Positions 17,716 through 26,389 are shown, numbered from the stretch's first letter. The stretch is DNA of 64,000 nucleotides from Lishizhenia tianjinensis (GCA_943330745.2 CALQIX020000020.1:1-64000), one strand, 5' to 3'. A program made the numbers and translations. Notes: generated by a model not told the origin, from the letters alone.

Positions 17716-19197
17716 TTATGGTTTCACCACCTTAATAATGGTTCTTCTATTCAATGTAAATTGAGTCTCCGTGCATGTTTCACAGATAATATCAGGTTGA
17801 GATTCACCTTTAAAGTCACCAAGAAAACGAGATTTATCAATTCCTTTTGCTACCAAAAAGTCAATTGTTCGGGTCATTCTTCTTTCGCCCAACCACATGT
17901 TATACTCATCCGAACTTCGGCTATCACAATGGGAAATCACCTGAAATTTCAGAGTCGCATCCAAGGCTTTTAATTGTACTAGAAAGGATTCCAACTCTTT
18001 TTTATTTTGTGGATTCAAATAACTTGATTGGCGATCAAAGTAAATTATCGCCTCCGGATAAATCACATTTGTTGCAATAGATGGCTCAGGTTCATTAACA
18101 GTTGCTTTAAGTGATACTTGCTGACCATAGGAATCAGTTATTGTTACCGAATATAATCCTTTAGGAACCATGTCAAGACCATCCGATTTTTCGCCCGATT
18201 CCCATGAAAAAGTGTACGGAGCAATACCGCCAATAGCGGTAGCTTGAACCATTCCATCCTTTCCTTTATAAACGGTTACATCGGTTGAACGAATTGTACC
18301 ATTCAAAGGCGGTATTTCAGTTGCATAATATATATCAGCACGAATAGCTTCCCGATTACTCGACCAATAATAATTTTTTCCAGAGTAAATGAAATATGCG
18401 TCAAACTTTGATGAATTGATTTTTGAACCAATGTTCATTGGGATACTCCAACTAGTCCATGATTCACCCGTTCGTATTGAGTAAAAAATATCTGCATCCC
18501 CTTGCCCCCCCATTCCATTACTAGAGAAAAACAAAGTGTCGTTGTTCGGTGAAAGAAATGGTGAGATTTCGAATCCTTTTGAATTTAGTTCTGAACCCAT
18601 GTGAACAGGCTCAGACCATTTCCCATCCGAATTTTTAGTAGAAACATATAAATCCTCCTCTCCCTCTGAATTCGGGCCATTAAAGGAAAGGATTATCGCA
18701 GTCTCATCTTCATTGATGTGAAACCCATAAAAATCCCCGTCGATGTCTAATTTAGGAATTCTCAATTCTTTTGCTTTTCCCCATTTTTTTCGTTTGAACT
18801 CACTCAAGGAAATTCCTTTTTTCAAATCTTTTTTTCCTTCATAGGAATTCAATAGATAAACATGATCTCCAGCCTTATTTATCCCCACTATCGCGTTGTT
18901 AAATTTATTATTCAACTCTTTGATTGGGTTAGCATTCGAATACGAAAAATCGACTTCTTTTTGGCTACTCCAAATATCCTGATCATTTTTTCCGCCGATT
19001 GATTTCGCATCAAATGAACGAACAAAAAATAAGGTAGAACTTTCTTTATCAAAAACTGGCATACTTTCCTCCACTTCTGTGTTGACAGAACCTCCAAGTT
19101 TTTGTGGAGTTGAAATGGCAGTAAAGGTAGATTGGGCAGTAACCGTCAATAGAAAAAATTGTGCGGAAACAAACAGAAAATGGCGTAATTTATTCAT
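17716..19197 (-). CDS. OmpA-family protein with PD40 repeats and an SprB-like repeat
   Basis: A 493-residue secreted protein (signal peptide to about TAQS). Residues about 40-300 hold WD40-like PD40 blocks (VFDKESSTLFFVRS, PNNDTLFFSSNGMGGQGDADIFY). One SprB-type repeat follows (GIAPYTFSWESGE, GLYSVTITDSYGQ). The C-terminal OmpA peptidoglycan-binding domain has IYFDRQSSYL, SHCDSRSSDEYN, LGERR and a terminal NRR. Its start directly follows the stop of the PorP/SprF gene. Such pairs accompany T9SS substrates and gliding adhesins in Bacteroidota. No large adhesin gene is adjacent here. Confidence 0.88.
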   Translation of the reverse strand: MNKLRHFLFVSAQFFLLTVTAQSTFTAISTPQKLGGSVNTEVEESMPVFDKESSTLFFVRSFDAKSIGGKNDQDIWSSQKEVDFSYSNANPIKELNNKFNNAIVGINKAGDHVYLLNSYEGKKDLKKGISLSEFKRKKWGKAKELRIPKLDIDGDFYGFHINEDETAIILSFNGPNSEGEEDLYVSTKNSDGKWSEPVHMGSELNSKGFEISPFLSPNNDTLFFSSNGMGGQGDADIFYSIRTGESWTSWSIPMNIGSKINSSKFDAYFIYSGKNYYWSSNREAIRADIYYATEIPPLNGTIRSTDVTVYKGKDGMVQATAIGGIAPYTFSWESGEKSDGLDMVPKGLYSVTITDSYGQQVSLKATVNEPEPSIATNVIYPEAIIYFDRQSSYLNPQNKKELESFLVQLKALDATLKFQVISHCDSRSSDEYNMWLGERRMTRTIDFLVAKGIDKSRFLGDFKGESQPDIICETCTETQFTLNRRTIIKVVKP

Positions 19198-20181
19198 TTA
19201 TTTTCCAAGCATTATTCCCAAAACTAATTCATGACCTCCAGAACTATAATTCTTAAATCTTGAAAGGGAAAAATCAAATGAATATCCCATTCTAAATCGG
19301 TTATTTACATTTATTCCGAATAGTGCAATCAACGCATCTGTATGACGATATCCCAAACCAAACCAAACCCGATCCTTATATTCAGCCTGAAGATTCGCAT
19401 CAATTGACAATGGAGCTGGATACATGTACTTCATTAAAACATTCGGAATCAATGATAACTCGTCATTCAATTTGAAACGATAACCAGAGATTAAATTGTA
19501 ATGAACTTGAGGACTAAAATTGGCTGTTCCATTTCCAAATTCCACAAAATCCTTCGTTAGTTGTTGGGAAGAAAACCCAAGGTAAAAACCTTTGCCATAA
19601 AAATACAACCCTGCACCAAGATCTAAAATGTATTTATTGGATTGATTGGAAGTATAATTGGTATATGTGTTATCTGTATATGTTTGGGAGTTATCAATTA
19701 TATTTAATACCTGCGCTTTGTCGGATAAAAAAGTATTGTTAGATAAACCTACTTTCAAACCAAAAGAAAGATTAAAATTTTTGTTCATTGGAAGATGTAA
19801 GGCATAAGTTCCGGAAAAAGCCAGTTTTCGAAACGCTCCGTATTGATCAGCAACTAGTTGACCTCCAATTGTATGTTTCAATCTTCCTGTTTCAATTTTT
19901 GGATTTTTAATTGGCCCTGTGCTCGTTCTAATTCCTGGATTATAATACTTTGTCTTCACTTTTAACGGCATTGAAAATGCTAAATAAGTCGTTTTAGGTC
20001 CATCATTTACGCCTCCCCATTGCCACCTGCCTGCTAAAGAAATGTCTGTATAATTCGATACACCGGCTGCACCTGGATTTACAATAAATTGGTTTCGATT
20101 AAATTGAGAAAACTGCGGCATTTGCTGAGATAAGGCGAAAAATGACCAAAAAATAAGAATGAAGTACATTATTTTTTTCAT
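19198..20181 (-). CDS. PorP/SprF family type IX secretion membrane protein
   Basis: A 327-residue outer-membrane protein. A signal peptide (to about ALSQ) is followed by QMPQFSQFNRNQFIVNPGAAGV, the hallmark of the family's mature N-terminus, and many barrel strands up to the end (FRMGYSFDFSLSRF, GGHELVLGIML). PorP/SprF proteins anchor or help secrete T9SS cargo, often those with type B sorting domains. The gene abuts the downstream OmpA gene with no intervening base, so the two form one unit. Confidence 0.92.
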   Translation of the reverse strand: MKKIMYFILIFWSFFALSQQMPQFSQFNRNQFIVNPGAAGVSNYTDISLAGRWQWGGVNDGPKTTYLAFSMPLKVKTKYYNPGIRTSTGPIKNPKIETGRLKHTIGGQLVADQYGAFRKLAFSGTYALHLPMNKNFNLSFGLKVGLSNNTFLSDKAQVLNIIDNSQTYTDNTYTNYTSNQSNKYILDLGAGLYFYGKGFYLGFSSQQLTKDFVEFGNGTANFSPQVHYNLISGYRFKLNDELSLIPNVLMKYMYPAPLSIDANLQAEYKDRVWFGLGYRHTDALIALFGINVNNRFRMGYSFDFSLSRFKNYSSGGHELVLGIMLGK

Positions 20182-20290
20182 ACCTGGTAAAAGCTTTTAA
20201 TTTTCTTCGTTTTCTTCGAATCAAAATCGATGTAAAGATAGAATATTCTATTGGTTAATCACCAATTTATTACAGCAAACACTGAATTTT

Positions 20291-20869
20291 CTATTCCATG
20301 CAATCACACGGCGGATCCAAAATCCACTCTATGTCTGGTCGCATATTTTTAATGTAAGTCTGATACCTCGGGCCAAATCGAACACCAGTGAAATCAACAA
20401 CTTTTAATCTCTGAAGCGTAAAGAAGGAATTAGGTACATTTCCTATTGGATTATCGGATAAATCAAGTTTTTCTAGGCTCTTGCAATTCTGAATTAAATC
20501 CGGAATTTGTTCAATGTTGTTTCTATTGATGATTATTTTTTTCAATTTACTTAATCGTGTCAAAATCAACGGAAACCATGTAAAATCGTTTTTTGAAGCA
20601 ATGAACACTTCCAAATTTTTTAGGGAATCTAATAAATCCGGCAAAACAACGAATTTATTTTTTGAAATATCAAGTAAGCGTAAATGAGAAAAACGAGTTA
20701 ATTCTACTGGTAACTCAGCTCTTTTCTCTTTACTAAATGACAAACCAAAAATGGTATCTGGATTAGCTTGTAATACTTCTCCCCATTTATAAATTGGAAA
20801 ATCAGTCGTTTGAGTGTAGGCGGGTGTTAATTCAATTGAGAGCAAAAAAATCATGAGCCATAGACACAT
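20291..20869 (-). CDS. leucine-rich-repeat secreted protein
   Basis: About 192 residues from the chosen ATG. A hydrophobic signal segment (MCLWLMIFLLSIELTPAYTQ) is followed by five or six leucine-rich repeats (LRLLDISKNKFVVLP, LEVFIASKNDFTWFP, LKKIIINRNNIEQIP, LEKLDLSDNPIGNVP). The C-terminal cap ends in PPCDCME. The frame is open up to 20920, but 20869 gives a normal signal peptide. A Met at 20854 is an alternative. The 5' end overlaps the end of ribF by 38 bp, so translation is probably coupled. The partner molecule is unknown. Confidence 0.7.
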   Translation of the reverse strand: MCLWLMIFLLSIELTPAYTQTTDFPIYKWGEVLQANPDTIFGLSFSKEKRAELPVELTRFSHLRLLDISKNKFVVLPDLLDSLKNLEVFIASKNDFTWFPLILTRLSKLKKIIINRNNIEQIPDLIQNCKSLEKLDLSDNPIGNVPNSFFTLQRLKVVDFTGVRFGPRYQTYIKNMRPDIEWILDPPCDCME

Positions 20870-21767
20870 CCTGTTGAATTTGTTTGACCAAGAATTCCTT
20901 ATTTTCAAATTTAATCTCATCTCTAAGTCTTGTTAGAAGTTCTACCCTTAATTGCTGCCCGTAAATATCACTTTTAAAATCAAATATATGAATTTCTATT
21001 TGCTTCCTCAATGATGTGTCAATAGTTGGTCGAAATCCAATATTCATAATTCCATGTAAGCAATTTCCATCCAAGTAAACGAGAACAACATAAACTCCAT
21101 TCGATGGTAAAATTTTAGTCGTATCTTGAATAAATAAATTAGCTGTTGGAAAACCAATTGTTCTGCCAATTTGAGATCCACTAACAACATTTCCATTTAG
21201 TTCAAAAGGTGTACCTAAAAATTGATTTGCCCTCTCAATTTCTCCTTGTTCGATCGCCATGCGGATTTTTGTGGAGCTAACATTAATTTCATCAATTTCC
21301 TCCGCCGGGATTTCAATTGCCTCAAACTCATAAATAGAAGATACTTCTTTTAAATAATGAATATTGCCCTCTCTGTTTCTACCAAATTGATGATCATATC
21401 CAATTATAACTGAGTGAACTTTTAATTGGTTGACCAAAATATCTCTCACAAACTCCATTGCGGACAAACGTGAAAACTCGAAAGTAAATGGAAAAACAAT
21501 CAAATTATCTATTCCTGTTAATGCTAATTTTCTAAATTTTTCCTCCTCCGTTTGAATTAACTTTAGGTGATGAGAATCTGGAAACAAAACCATTCTTGGA
21601 TGTGGCGAAAAGGTTAATAAAACAGACTCCCCTCCTTCCTGCTTGGCTTTTTCAATGAGGGTGTTTACTATTTTTTGATGCCCCAAATGAACTCCATCAA
21701 ACGTACCGATGGTAAGTATCGGTTTATTAATAGATTCTACTCCTTCTAGTCCGTAAAAAATTTTCAT
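20832..21767 (-). CDS. ribF: bifunctional riboflavin kinase/FAD synthetase RibF
   Basis: A 311-residue enzyme that phosphorylates riboflavin to FMN and adenylylates FMN to FAD. The N-terminal nucleotidyltransferase domain has TIGTFDGVHLGHQ and STKIR. The C-terminal flavokinase domain has GRTIGFPTAN and NIGFRPTID. Length matches the family. It is followed by an overlapping LRR gene. A -7 promoter element is found 18-25 bp upstream of the ATG. Confidence 0.95.
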   Translation of the reverse strand: MKIFYGLEGVESINKPILTIGTFDGVHLGHQKIVNTLIEKAKQEGGESVLLTFSPHPRMVLFPDSHHLKLIQTEEEKFRKLALTGIDNLIVFPFTFEFSRLSAMEFVRDILVNQLKVHSVIIGYDHQFGRNREGNIHYLKEVSSIYEFEAIEIPAEEIDEINVSSTKIRMAIEQGEIERANQFLGTPFELNGNVVSGSQIGRTIGFPTANLFIQDTTKILPSNGVYVVLVYLDGNCLHGIMNIGFRPTIDTSLRKQIEIHIFDFKSDIYGQQLRVELLTRLRDEIKFENKEFLVKQIQQDVSMAHDFFALN

Positions 21768-21784
21768 CGTTTGATAGTAAAAAA

Positions 21785-21792
21785 CAAATTTA
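21785..21792 (-). promoter_or_regulatory. -7 promoter element for ribF
   Basis: TAAATTTG on the minus strand matches TAnnTTTG and lies 17 nt before the ribF ATG. A TTG -33 partner is not evident. Confidence 0.35.
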
Positions 21793-21858
21793 ACAAAAAC
21801 TGATTGAGTTGTTTGTAATGAAGAATCGCTAATTTAGTCGTATCAAAATTTAGACATT

Positions 21859-23151
21859 ATGAAATACGATCGAATCGACAACTCATTATATAGTAAAAAC
21901 CGCAAGAATTTCATGACACAAATGGAAGGTAAAAGCCTTGCAGTATTTAATTCCAACGATATTTTCCCAATTAGTGCTGATAGTACAATGCCTTTTCAAC
22001 AACATCGTGATATATTGAGTTTATCCGGGGTAGATCAAGAGGAGTCCATTTTAGTTTTATTTCCGAGTTGTTCAAATGAAGCTCATAGAGAAGTATTATT
22101 TCTGAAGGAAACAAATGAACACATTGCGGTTTGGGAAGGTGAAAAACTTACCAAGCAAGCAGCTTTTGAAACTTCAGGTATTAAAACAGTTTACTGGCTG
22201 CAACAATTCCCAACAATTTTCAAACAATTAATGGCTGAAGCAGCTAGTATCTATTTGAATACAAATGAGCATTTAAGAGCCAATACGGAAGTTGAAACCA
22301 GAGAAGATCGATTTATTAAAAAGATTAAACAAGATTTTCCAGCTCATAAGGTGTTGAAATCAGCTCCTATCATGCATAAAATAAGATCTATTAAAGACCC
22401 CATCGAAATAGAATTAATGCAAAAAGCATGTAAAATAACGGAAGCTGGTGTGAGACGATTATTGAATTTTATTAAGCCAGGTGTATGGGAATATGAAATT
22501 GAAGCCGAATTGGCACATGAGTTTTTACGAAATCGATCAAAGGGATTTGCCTATACCCCAATTGTTGCGTCAGGAAAAAATGCTTGTGTTTTGCATTACA
22601 TAGAGAATAACCAGCAATGCCAGGATGGAGACGTTATTTTGCTGGATGTTGGCGCAGAATATGCCAATTATGCATCTGACTTAACTCGTTGTATTCCTGT
22701 AAATGGAAGGTTTACTCCTCGTCAAAAAGAGGTGTACAATGCTGTTTTACATGTCAAAACCGAAGCACAAAAATTATTGATTCCTGGCACAATCATGGCG
22801 GAATATCATAAACAAGTTGGTTTATTAATGGAAGAGCAATTGGTGAACTTAAAACTGATTACCCTTGATGAAATTAAAAACCAAAATCAGGATTGGCCCG
22901 CATACAAAAAGTACTTCATGCACGGCACCTCACACTTCCTAGGGCTTGATACTCATGATGTTGGTATTTGGCACGAGCCGATTCAAGCAGGAATGGTGTT
23001 TACATGTGAGCCAGGTATTTATATTCCGGAAGAGGGACTTGGGATCCGCTTAGAAGATGATTTGGTAGTTCAGGAAAAAGGAGAACCGTTTAATTTAATG
23101 AAAGATATTCCTTTACAAGCTGAAGAGATTGAGGACTTAATGAACTCATAA
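21859..23151 (+). CDS. pepP: Xaa-Pro aminopeptidase (peptidase M24B)
   Basis: A 430-residue cytosolic metallopeptidase that removes N-terminal residues preceding proline. The N-terminal creatinase-like domain (about 5-165) contains the PFQQHRDILSLSGVDQ stretch. The catalytic pita-bread domain shows the metal-ligand sequences LLDVGAEYANYASDLTR (two Asp), GTSHFLGLDTHD (His), TCEPGIYIPEEG (Glu) and GIRLEDD (Glu). The next gene begins 2 bp after its stop, so the two are co-transcribed. The gene is divergent from ribF. Confidence 0.92.
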   Translation: MKYDRIDNSLYSKNRKNFMTQMEGKSLAVFNSNDIFPISADSTMPFQQHRDILSLSGVDQEESILVLFPSCSNEAHREVLFLKETNEHIAVWEGEKLTKQAAFETSGIKTVYWLQQFPTIFKQLMAEAASIYLNTNEHLRANTEVETREDRFIKKIKQDFPAHKVLKSAPIMHKIRSIKDPIEIELMQKACKITEAGVRRLLNFIKPGVWEYEIEAELAHEFLRNRSKGFAYTPIVASGKNACVLHYIENNQQCQDGDVILLDVGAEYANYASDLTRCIPVNGRFTPRQKEVYNAVLHVKTEAQKLLIPGTIMAEYHKQVGLLMEEQLVNLKLITLDEIKNQNQDWPAYKKYFMHGTSHFLGLDTHDVGIWHEPIQAGMVFTCEPGIYIPEEGLGIRLEDDLVVQEKGEPFNLMKDIPLQAEEIEDLMNS

Positions 23152-23153
23152 AC

Positions 23154-23906
23154 GTGTTACATTTTACTGTTGAAGGAGAAGGTAAAACCTTGGTTTTTCT
23201 TCATGGATTTTTGGAATCTAGCACTATGTGGTCAAATTTGGATTTACAGGAATTAAACACACAAAACATTTTTATTGATCTCCCAGGCCATGGAGCTTCA
23301 GAACTGAACGATTTTTCGGAAAAGCCAAGTATTGATTTTATGGCCGATGAAGTTTTAAAAGTCTTAAATCTACTAACTCTTGAGTCTTATTCGATTATTG
23401 GTCATTCCATGGGAGGGTATGTTGGACTACTGTTGAAAGAAATGGATTCACGATGCAAGAAAATTGTTTTAGTAAACTCAAATTTTTGGGCAGACACAGA
23501 TCAGAAGAAAAAAGACCGAATTAGAGTCGCTGAAATTGCTTTCAAAGCAAAAAACATTTTCTTGCAAGAGGCAATTCCTCATTTATTTGCTATGCCAGAA
23601 AAATATCTATCTAAGGTAGAGGAATTAAAAAACGAAGCTTCGAAAATATTACCGGAATCCATCGCATATTCAGCACTTGCGATGCGTGAGCGAAAAGATT
23701 ACACGGAAGAATTGAAAACAAACCCATCAGATTATTTTATTATTCATGGAATGCTGGATAGGTTGGTTGATACTGATTTTCTAAGGGAACAACTAATATC
23801 TGATAAAAATCTATTTATCCTTGAAAATGCTGGACACATGGCGCACATTGAACAATCGGAAGAGGTTTTAGGGATTTTAAAGGAGATTTTATTAAGTAAA
23901 ATCTAA
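23154..23906 (+). CDS. alpha/beta hydrolase
   Basis: A 250-residue cytosolic hydrolase starting at GTG. It shows the oxyanion region VFLHGFLESSTMW, the nucleophile elbow GHSMGG, the acid in GMLDRLVD and the catalytic His in AGHMAHIE. The substrate is not predictable; many relatives are esterases or lyases. It lies 2 bp after pepP. Its last about 19 codons are repeated at 26333-26389, beyond three unrelated genes. The C-terminus GILKEILLSKI here differs from GILKKIFS in the downstream copy, which suggests that the end was replaced when the intervening DNA arrived. Confidence 0.88.
   Translation: MLHFTVEGEGKTLVFLHGFLESSTMWSNLDLQELNTQNIFIDLPGHGASELNDFSEKPSIDFMADEVLKVLNLLTLESYSIIGHSMGGYVGLLLKEMDSRCKKIVLVNSNFWADTDQKKKDRIRVAEIAFKAKNIFLQEAIPHLFAMPEKYLSKVEELKNEASKILPESIAYSALAMRERKDYTEELKTNPSDYFIIHGMLDRLVDTDFLREQLISDKNLFILENAGHMAHIEQSEEVLGILKEILLSKI
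23834..23890 (+). repeat. 57-bp direct repeat, left copy (hydrolase 3' end)
   Basis: It matches 26333-26389 at 54 of 57 positions by eye. It covers the codons from the catalytic-His motif to GILKEI. The two copies enclose an XRE gene, a transglutaminase-like gene and a small membrane-protein gene. They look like left and right junctions of inserted DNA. Confidence 0.75.
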
Positions 23907-23958
23907 AATTTACTCATCAACTGAGTTACTATTTCTTAGGTCAATCTACGATAACTTA

Positions 23959-24207
23959 TTAATCAATACAAACTAATTCTGAAATGGAAACATCCAAAGC
24001 GGCTGCTATTAAAGCTAATTTAACTACGCTAATGCCTACGATTCCAGACTCGATCTTATATTGATATTGTCTATCACTCTGAATCATTGCCGCAAGTTCT
24101 GATTGTTTAATTCCTTTTTGAATGCGATACTTTTTAATATTCATTCCAATTCTTTTTGGAATACTCTCTTTAATTATTTCAATTTCTTCTTTTGTCAAAT
24201 CGGACAT
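23959..24207 (-). CDS. XRE-family helix-turn-helix regulator
   Basis: An 82-residue DNA-binding protein. After an acidic, Lys-containing N-terminal stretch the HTH_3 domain runs from about 20 to 80 (GMNIKKYRIQKGIKQSELAA, YQYKIESG, ALDVSISELV). It is divergent from the transglutaminase-like gene. A perfect GTAGTA-N6-TACTAC palindrome in the 111-bp intergenic space is a likely operator, so it may regulate itself and the neighbour. It lies inside the region bounded by 57-bp repeats. A sequence one mismatch from TAnnTTTG (gaattttg) ends 4 nt before the ATG. Confidence 0.85.
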   Translation of the reverse strand: MSDLTKEEIEIIKESIPKRIGMNIKKYRIQKGIKQSELAAMIQSDRQYQYKIESGIVGISVVKLALIAAALDVSISELVCID

Positions 24208-24260
24208 GAAACAAAATTCACATTCGATTATGATTATTTTGTAACTTTAAAATACTGCAT

Positions 24261-24278
24261 GTAGTAGAAAATTACTAC
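24261..24278. promoter_or_regulatory. palindromic operator, probably for the XRE protein
   Basis: GTAGTA-gaaaat-TACTAC has perfect 6-bp arms around a 6-bp spacer. It lies between the two divergent start codons. It overlaps the first bases of the -7 element TACATTTG (24276-24283), so a bound protein would block RNA polymerase there. Confidence 0.5.
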
Positions 24279-24283
24279 ATTTG
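24276..24283 (+). promoter_or_regulatory. -7 promoter element for the transglutaminase-like gene
   Basis: TACATTTG is an exact TAnnTTTG match 35 nt before the ATG at 24319. It overlaps the palindrome at 24261-24278. No TTG is found 17-23 bp upstream, as might be expected for a regulated promoter. Confidence 0.4.
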
Positions 24284-24318
24284 ACATTTGATAGTTGTAA
24301 TTTACAAAACTCAAAGTT

Positions 24319-25857
24319 ATGAAATTGATTATTTTTTTAGTGATTATTTTCTTTTCAAATCATTTTTTTTCCCAAAACTCTTCAGGCAGTGCATCTCATG
24401 TATTAAGATTGTCGGATGAGCAAGTAAAACAAATGATTAAAGGTACTTGGATTAATATTAGAGATACAATTTATTACGGTGAATACGTAATTGATGGCAG
24501 CAAAGAAATAAAAATTGGATATTCTAGGTATTCAACATTTCTCGATAGTACAAATCTAGAATTCGGTCCAATACTTATTGTTGATGTCGAAGGTCAACAA
24601 AAAATAAACCTGAACGGATCTTTATCAGAATCAACTTATAGTTTAAATGAAGTTTATCAACTCTCACCACCATATTCGCTTATTAAGTACAATCAAAAAA
24701 TAACTCTTAATGGAAGTTCTATAAAATCAAATTTTGAGAAAAGAGAAAAAGTATATGTTTCAACTTACTCTGACGGAACTAATTTAAAAATCGATACGAT
24801 GCGAAATTTTATTTATTCATTGAATGACGATTGGGCGCAATATATATTTGATATTGACACTTCCTTAAAGTTAAATTCAATTGTGGAGTCTAAAATTTAT
24901 GATTTTAGCGAACAGCAATTTGAAATAATTAAAACGAAACTGATAAATAAAAAGAATCAAATTGTAAACGGAATAAAACATACTTATCATACTACTGAAA
25001 CAATTGATAGTCTCGGAAACCAAACAATTACAATTATTGATGAAAACAATACTGTTGTTGAATCAAAATCAGATAGTTATTCCAATAGACGTGAAAATAA
25101 GCAATCGGCAATAAATTTTGATGTAAATGAGGATCTTTTTTTACTTAATGTTATCCCTGTAGATTACAAATTTTGCCAAATTTTACAAAAACAAAATCCT
25201 ACTAATATTTCAAAAGTTGTTTTCGAAATTAGAGGTGATAAAAATCTATTTGACACAAATTTTAATCAACGAATATTTGAAGAAAATGGTAAAAATTACC
25301 TTGAATTAAGCTTTATTTCAAAAAGCGTTTCAATAGCGACTAAAAAGGACATTCATGAATATCTTAAAGAAACAAAAGAATTCCCTGTAAATGATGATTT
25401 GATACTGAAAATGGCAAAAGAAGCCACAAAAGGAGCTTTTTCAAAAAGAAAAAAAATTGATCAACTTATTAAATATGTTAATAATTATATCTCATTTTCT
25501 TACGATAATTATTCAAGTCACTACCTGTCAGTCTATGATATAATAAAAACAAAAAATGGTGTTTGTGCTGATTATGCATTTCTTTTTGCCGTTTTATCAA
25601 AAGCAATAGGAGTTCCTTGTAGAATTGTTGGCGGTTATGCTCTTGATGTCGAGAATGGCTGTTTAGGTGCTCATGCTTGGAATGAAGTAATCATTGATGG
25701 AAAATGGTATGGAGTAGATCCTACTTGGAACATGTGGTTGCCAGCTTACTCTCATTTCAAAGAAAACAACAAAACATCTGAAATTAATAATTTAAGCAAA
25801 ATGTTGCTTAAACTGAAAGGAATCACTTATGCTGACGGCAAAATAGAGAAATTTTAG
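24319..25857 (+). CDS. secreted transglutaminase-like (cysteine protease-fold) protein
   Basis: A 512-residue protein with a signal peptide (hydrophobic to about FFSQ). The first about 350 residues are beta-rich and resemble the DUF3857-type N-terminal region of Bacteroidota transglutaminase-like proteins, though I cannot assign this firmly. The catalytic domain at about 370-475 shows C416 in NGVCADYAFLF, H452 in GAHAWNEV and D467 in GVDPTWNMW, a full transglutaminase-core triad. It may be a peptidase or amide-transfer enzyme of the envelope. It lies in the repeat-bounded region, divergent from the XRE gene, and its codon use is very AT-rich. Confidence 0.8.
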   Translation: MKLIIFLVIIFFSNHFFSQNSSGSASHVLRLSDEQVKQMIKGTWINIRDTIYYGEYVIDGSKEIKIGYSRYSTFLDSTNLEFGPILIVDVEGQQKINLNGSLSESTYSLNEVYQLSPPYSLIKYNQKITLNGSSIKSNFEKREKVYVSTYSDGTNLKIDTMRNFIYSLNDDWAQYIFDIDTSLKLNSIVESKIYDFSEQQFEIIKTKLINKKNQIVNGIKHTYHTTETIDSLGNQTITIIDENNTVVESKSDSYSNRRENKQSAINFDVNEDLFLLNVIPVDYKFCQILQKQNPTNISKVVFEIRGDKNLFDTNFNQRIFEENGKNYLELSFISKSVSIATKKDIHEYLKETKEFPVNDDLILKMAKEATKGAFSKRKKIDQLIKYVNNYISFSYDNYSSHYLSVYDIIKTKNGVCADYAFLFAVLSKAIGVPCRIVGGYALDVENGCLGAHAWNEVIIDGKWYGVDPTWNMWLPAYSHFKENNKTSEINNLSKMLLKLKGITYADGKIEKF

Positions 25858-25876
25858 TAAATAAAAAATTTGTTAA

Positions 25877-26308
25877 ATGGAATATAAGACTTCAAATTGG
25901 CAGTTACTTGTTTATATAATACTGTTGAGTGGATTAATCTATTCAAAGTTTAAACCTAAAAAAAAGGCAGAAAATGAACCCCAAAATATTTATGTAAATC
26001 CCAAAATAAATCCAAGTTTTTCGCCGATTTCAGGTGGTCCCGACAACACATTAAAAAGTAATGAATCAATTAAAGTCAACCCAAAAATCAATACAGAATA
26101 TACCCCTTCGAATAATTTAATTGAAAATTCGACAGATAAAAAACAGCAAATTATCATTAACAAGACAAATTCTCTTGATGGAAAAGAATTAAATAAATAT
26201 TTTAATGATATAGATGAGTTAAATAAAACTAACTCAAATTCATACCTCAATAAAAATTCTAAATTTAACTTGTATTCAAAAGAAAAAACAGCAAAGGACT
26301 CAATCTAA
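25877..26308 (+). CDS. small membrane-anchored protein with an Asn/Lys/Pro-rich tail
   Basis: A 143-residue protein 19 bp after the transglutaminase-like gene. One N-terminal membrane helix (WQLLVYIILLSGLIYSKF) is followed by Lys residues and a low-complexity tail. The tail contains two related motifs, VNPKINPSFSP and VNPKINTEYTP. No family is recognised. Co-transcription with the preceding gene suggests a shared role, perhaps as its membrane anchor or substrate (inference). Confidence 0.6.
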   Translation: MEYKTSNWQLLVYIILLSGLIYSKFKPKKKAENEPQNIYVNPKINPSFSPISGGPDNTLKSNESIKVNPKINTEYTPSNNLIENSTDKKQQIIINKTNSLDGKELNKYFNDIDELNKTNSNSYLNKNSKFNLYSKEKTAKDSI

Positions 26309-26332
26309 AGAGTGAATCAAATGAATATCTAT

Positions 26333-26389
26333 ACACATGGAGCACATTGAACAATCGGAAGATGTTTTAGGGATTTTAAAGAAGATTTT
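26333..26389 (+). repeat. 57-bp direct repeat, right copy (orphan hydrolase 3' end)
   Basis: This is the second copy of the hydrolase gene end. It reads in frame as HMEHIEQSEDVLGILKKI and then FS-stop at 26394-26396. There is no gene body in front of it. Its stop overlaps the alkD-like stop (26393-26395), the tight convergent spacing expected before an insertion. It is probably the original gene end. Confidence 0.75.

Noticed and set aside
23959-25857. XRE plus transglutaminase-like genes as a classical toxin-antitoxin pair
   Set aside because: The genes are divergent, the second product has a signal peptide and is 512 residues long, and no known toxin family is seen. A regulated secreted enzyme fits better.
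25990-26250. Long antisense open frame inside the small membrane-protein gene
   Set aside because: It is a by-product of AT-rich sequence. It has no start context, and the plus-strand frame has a coherent membrane helix and operon spacing.
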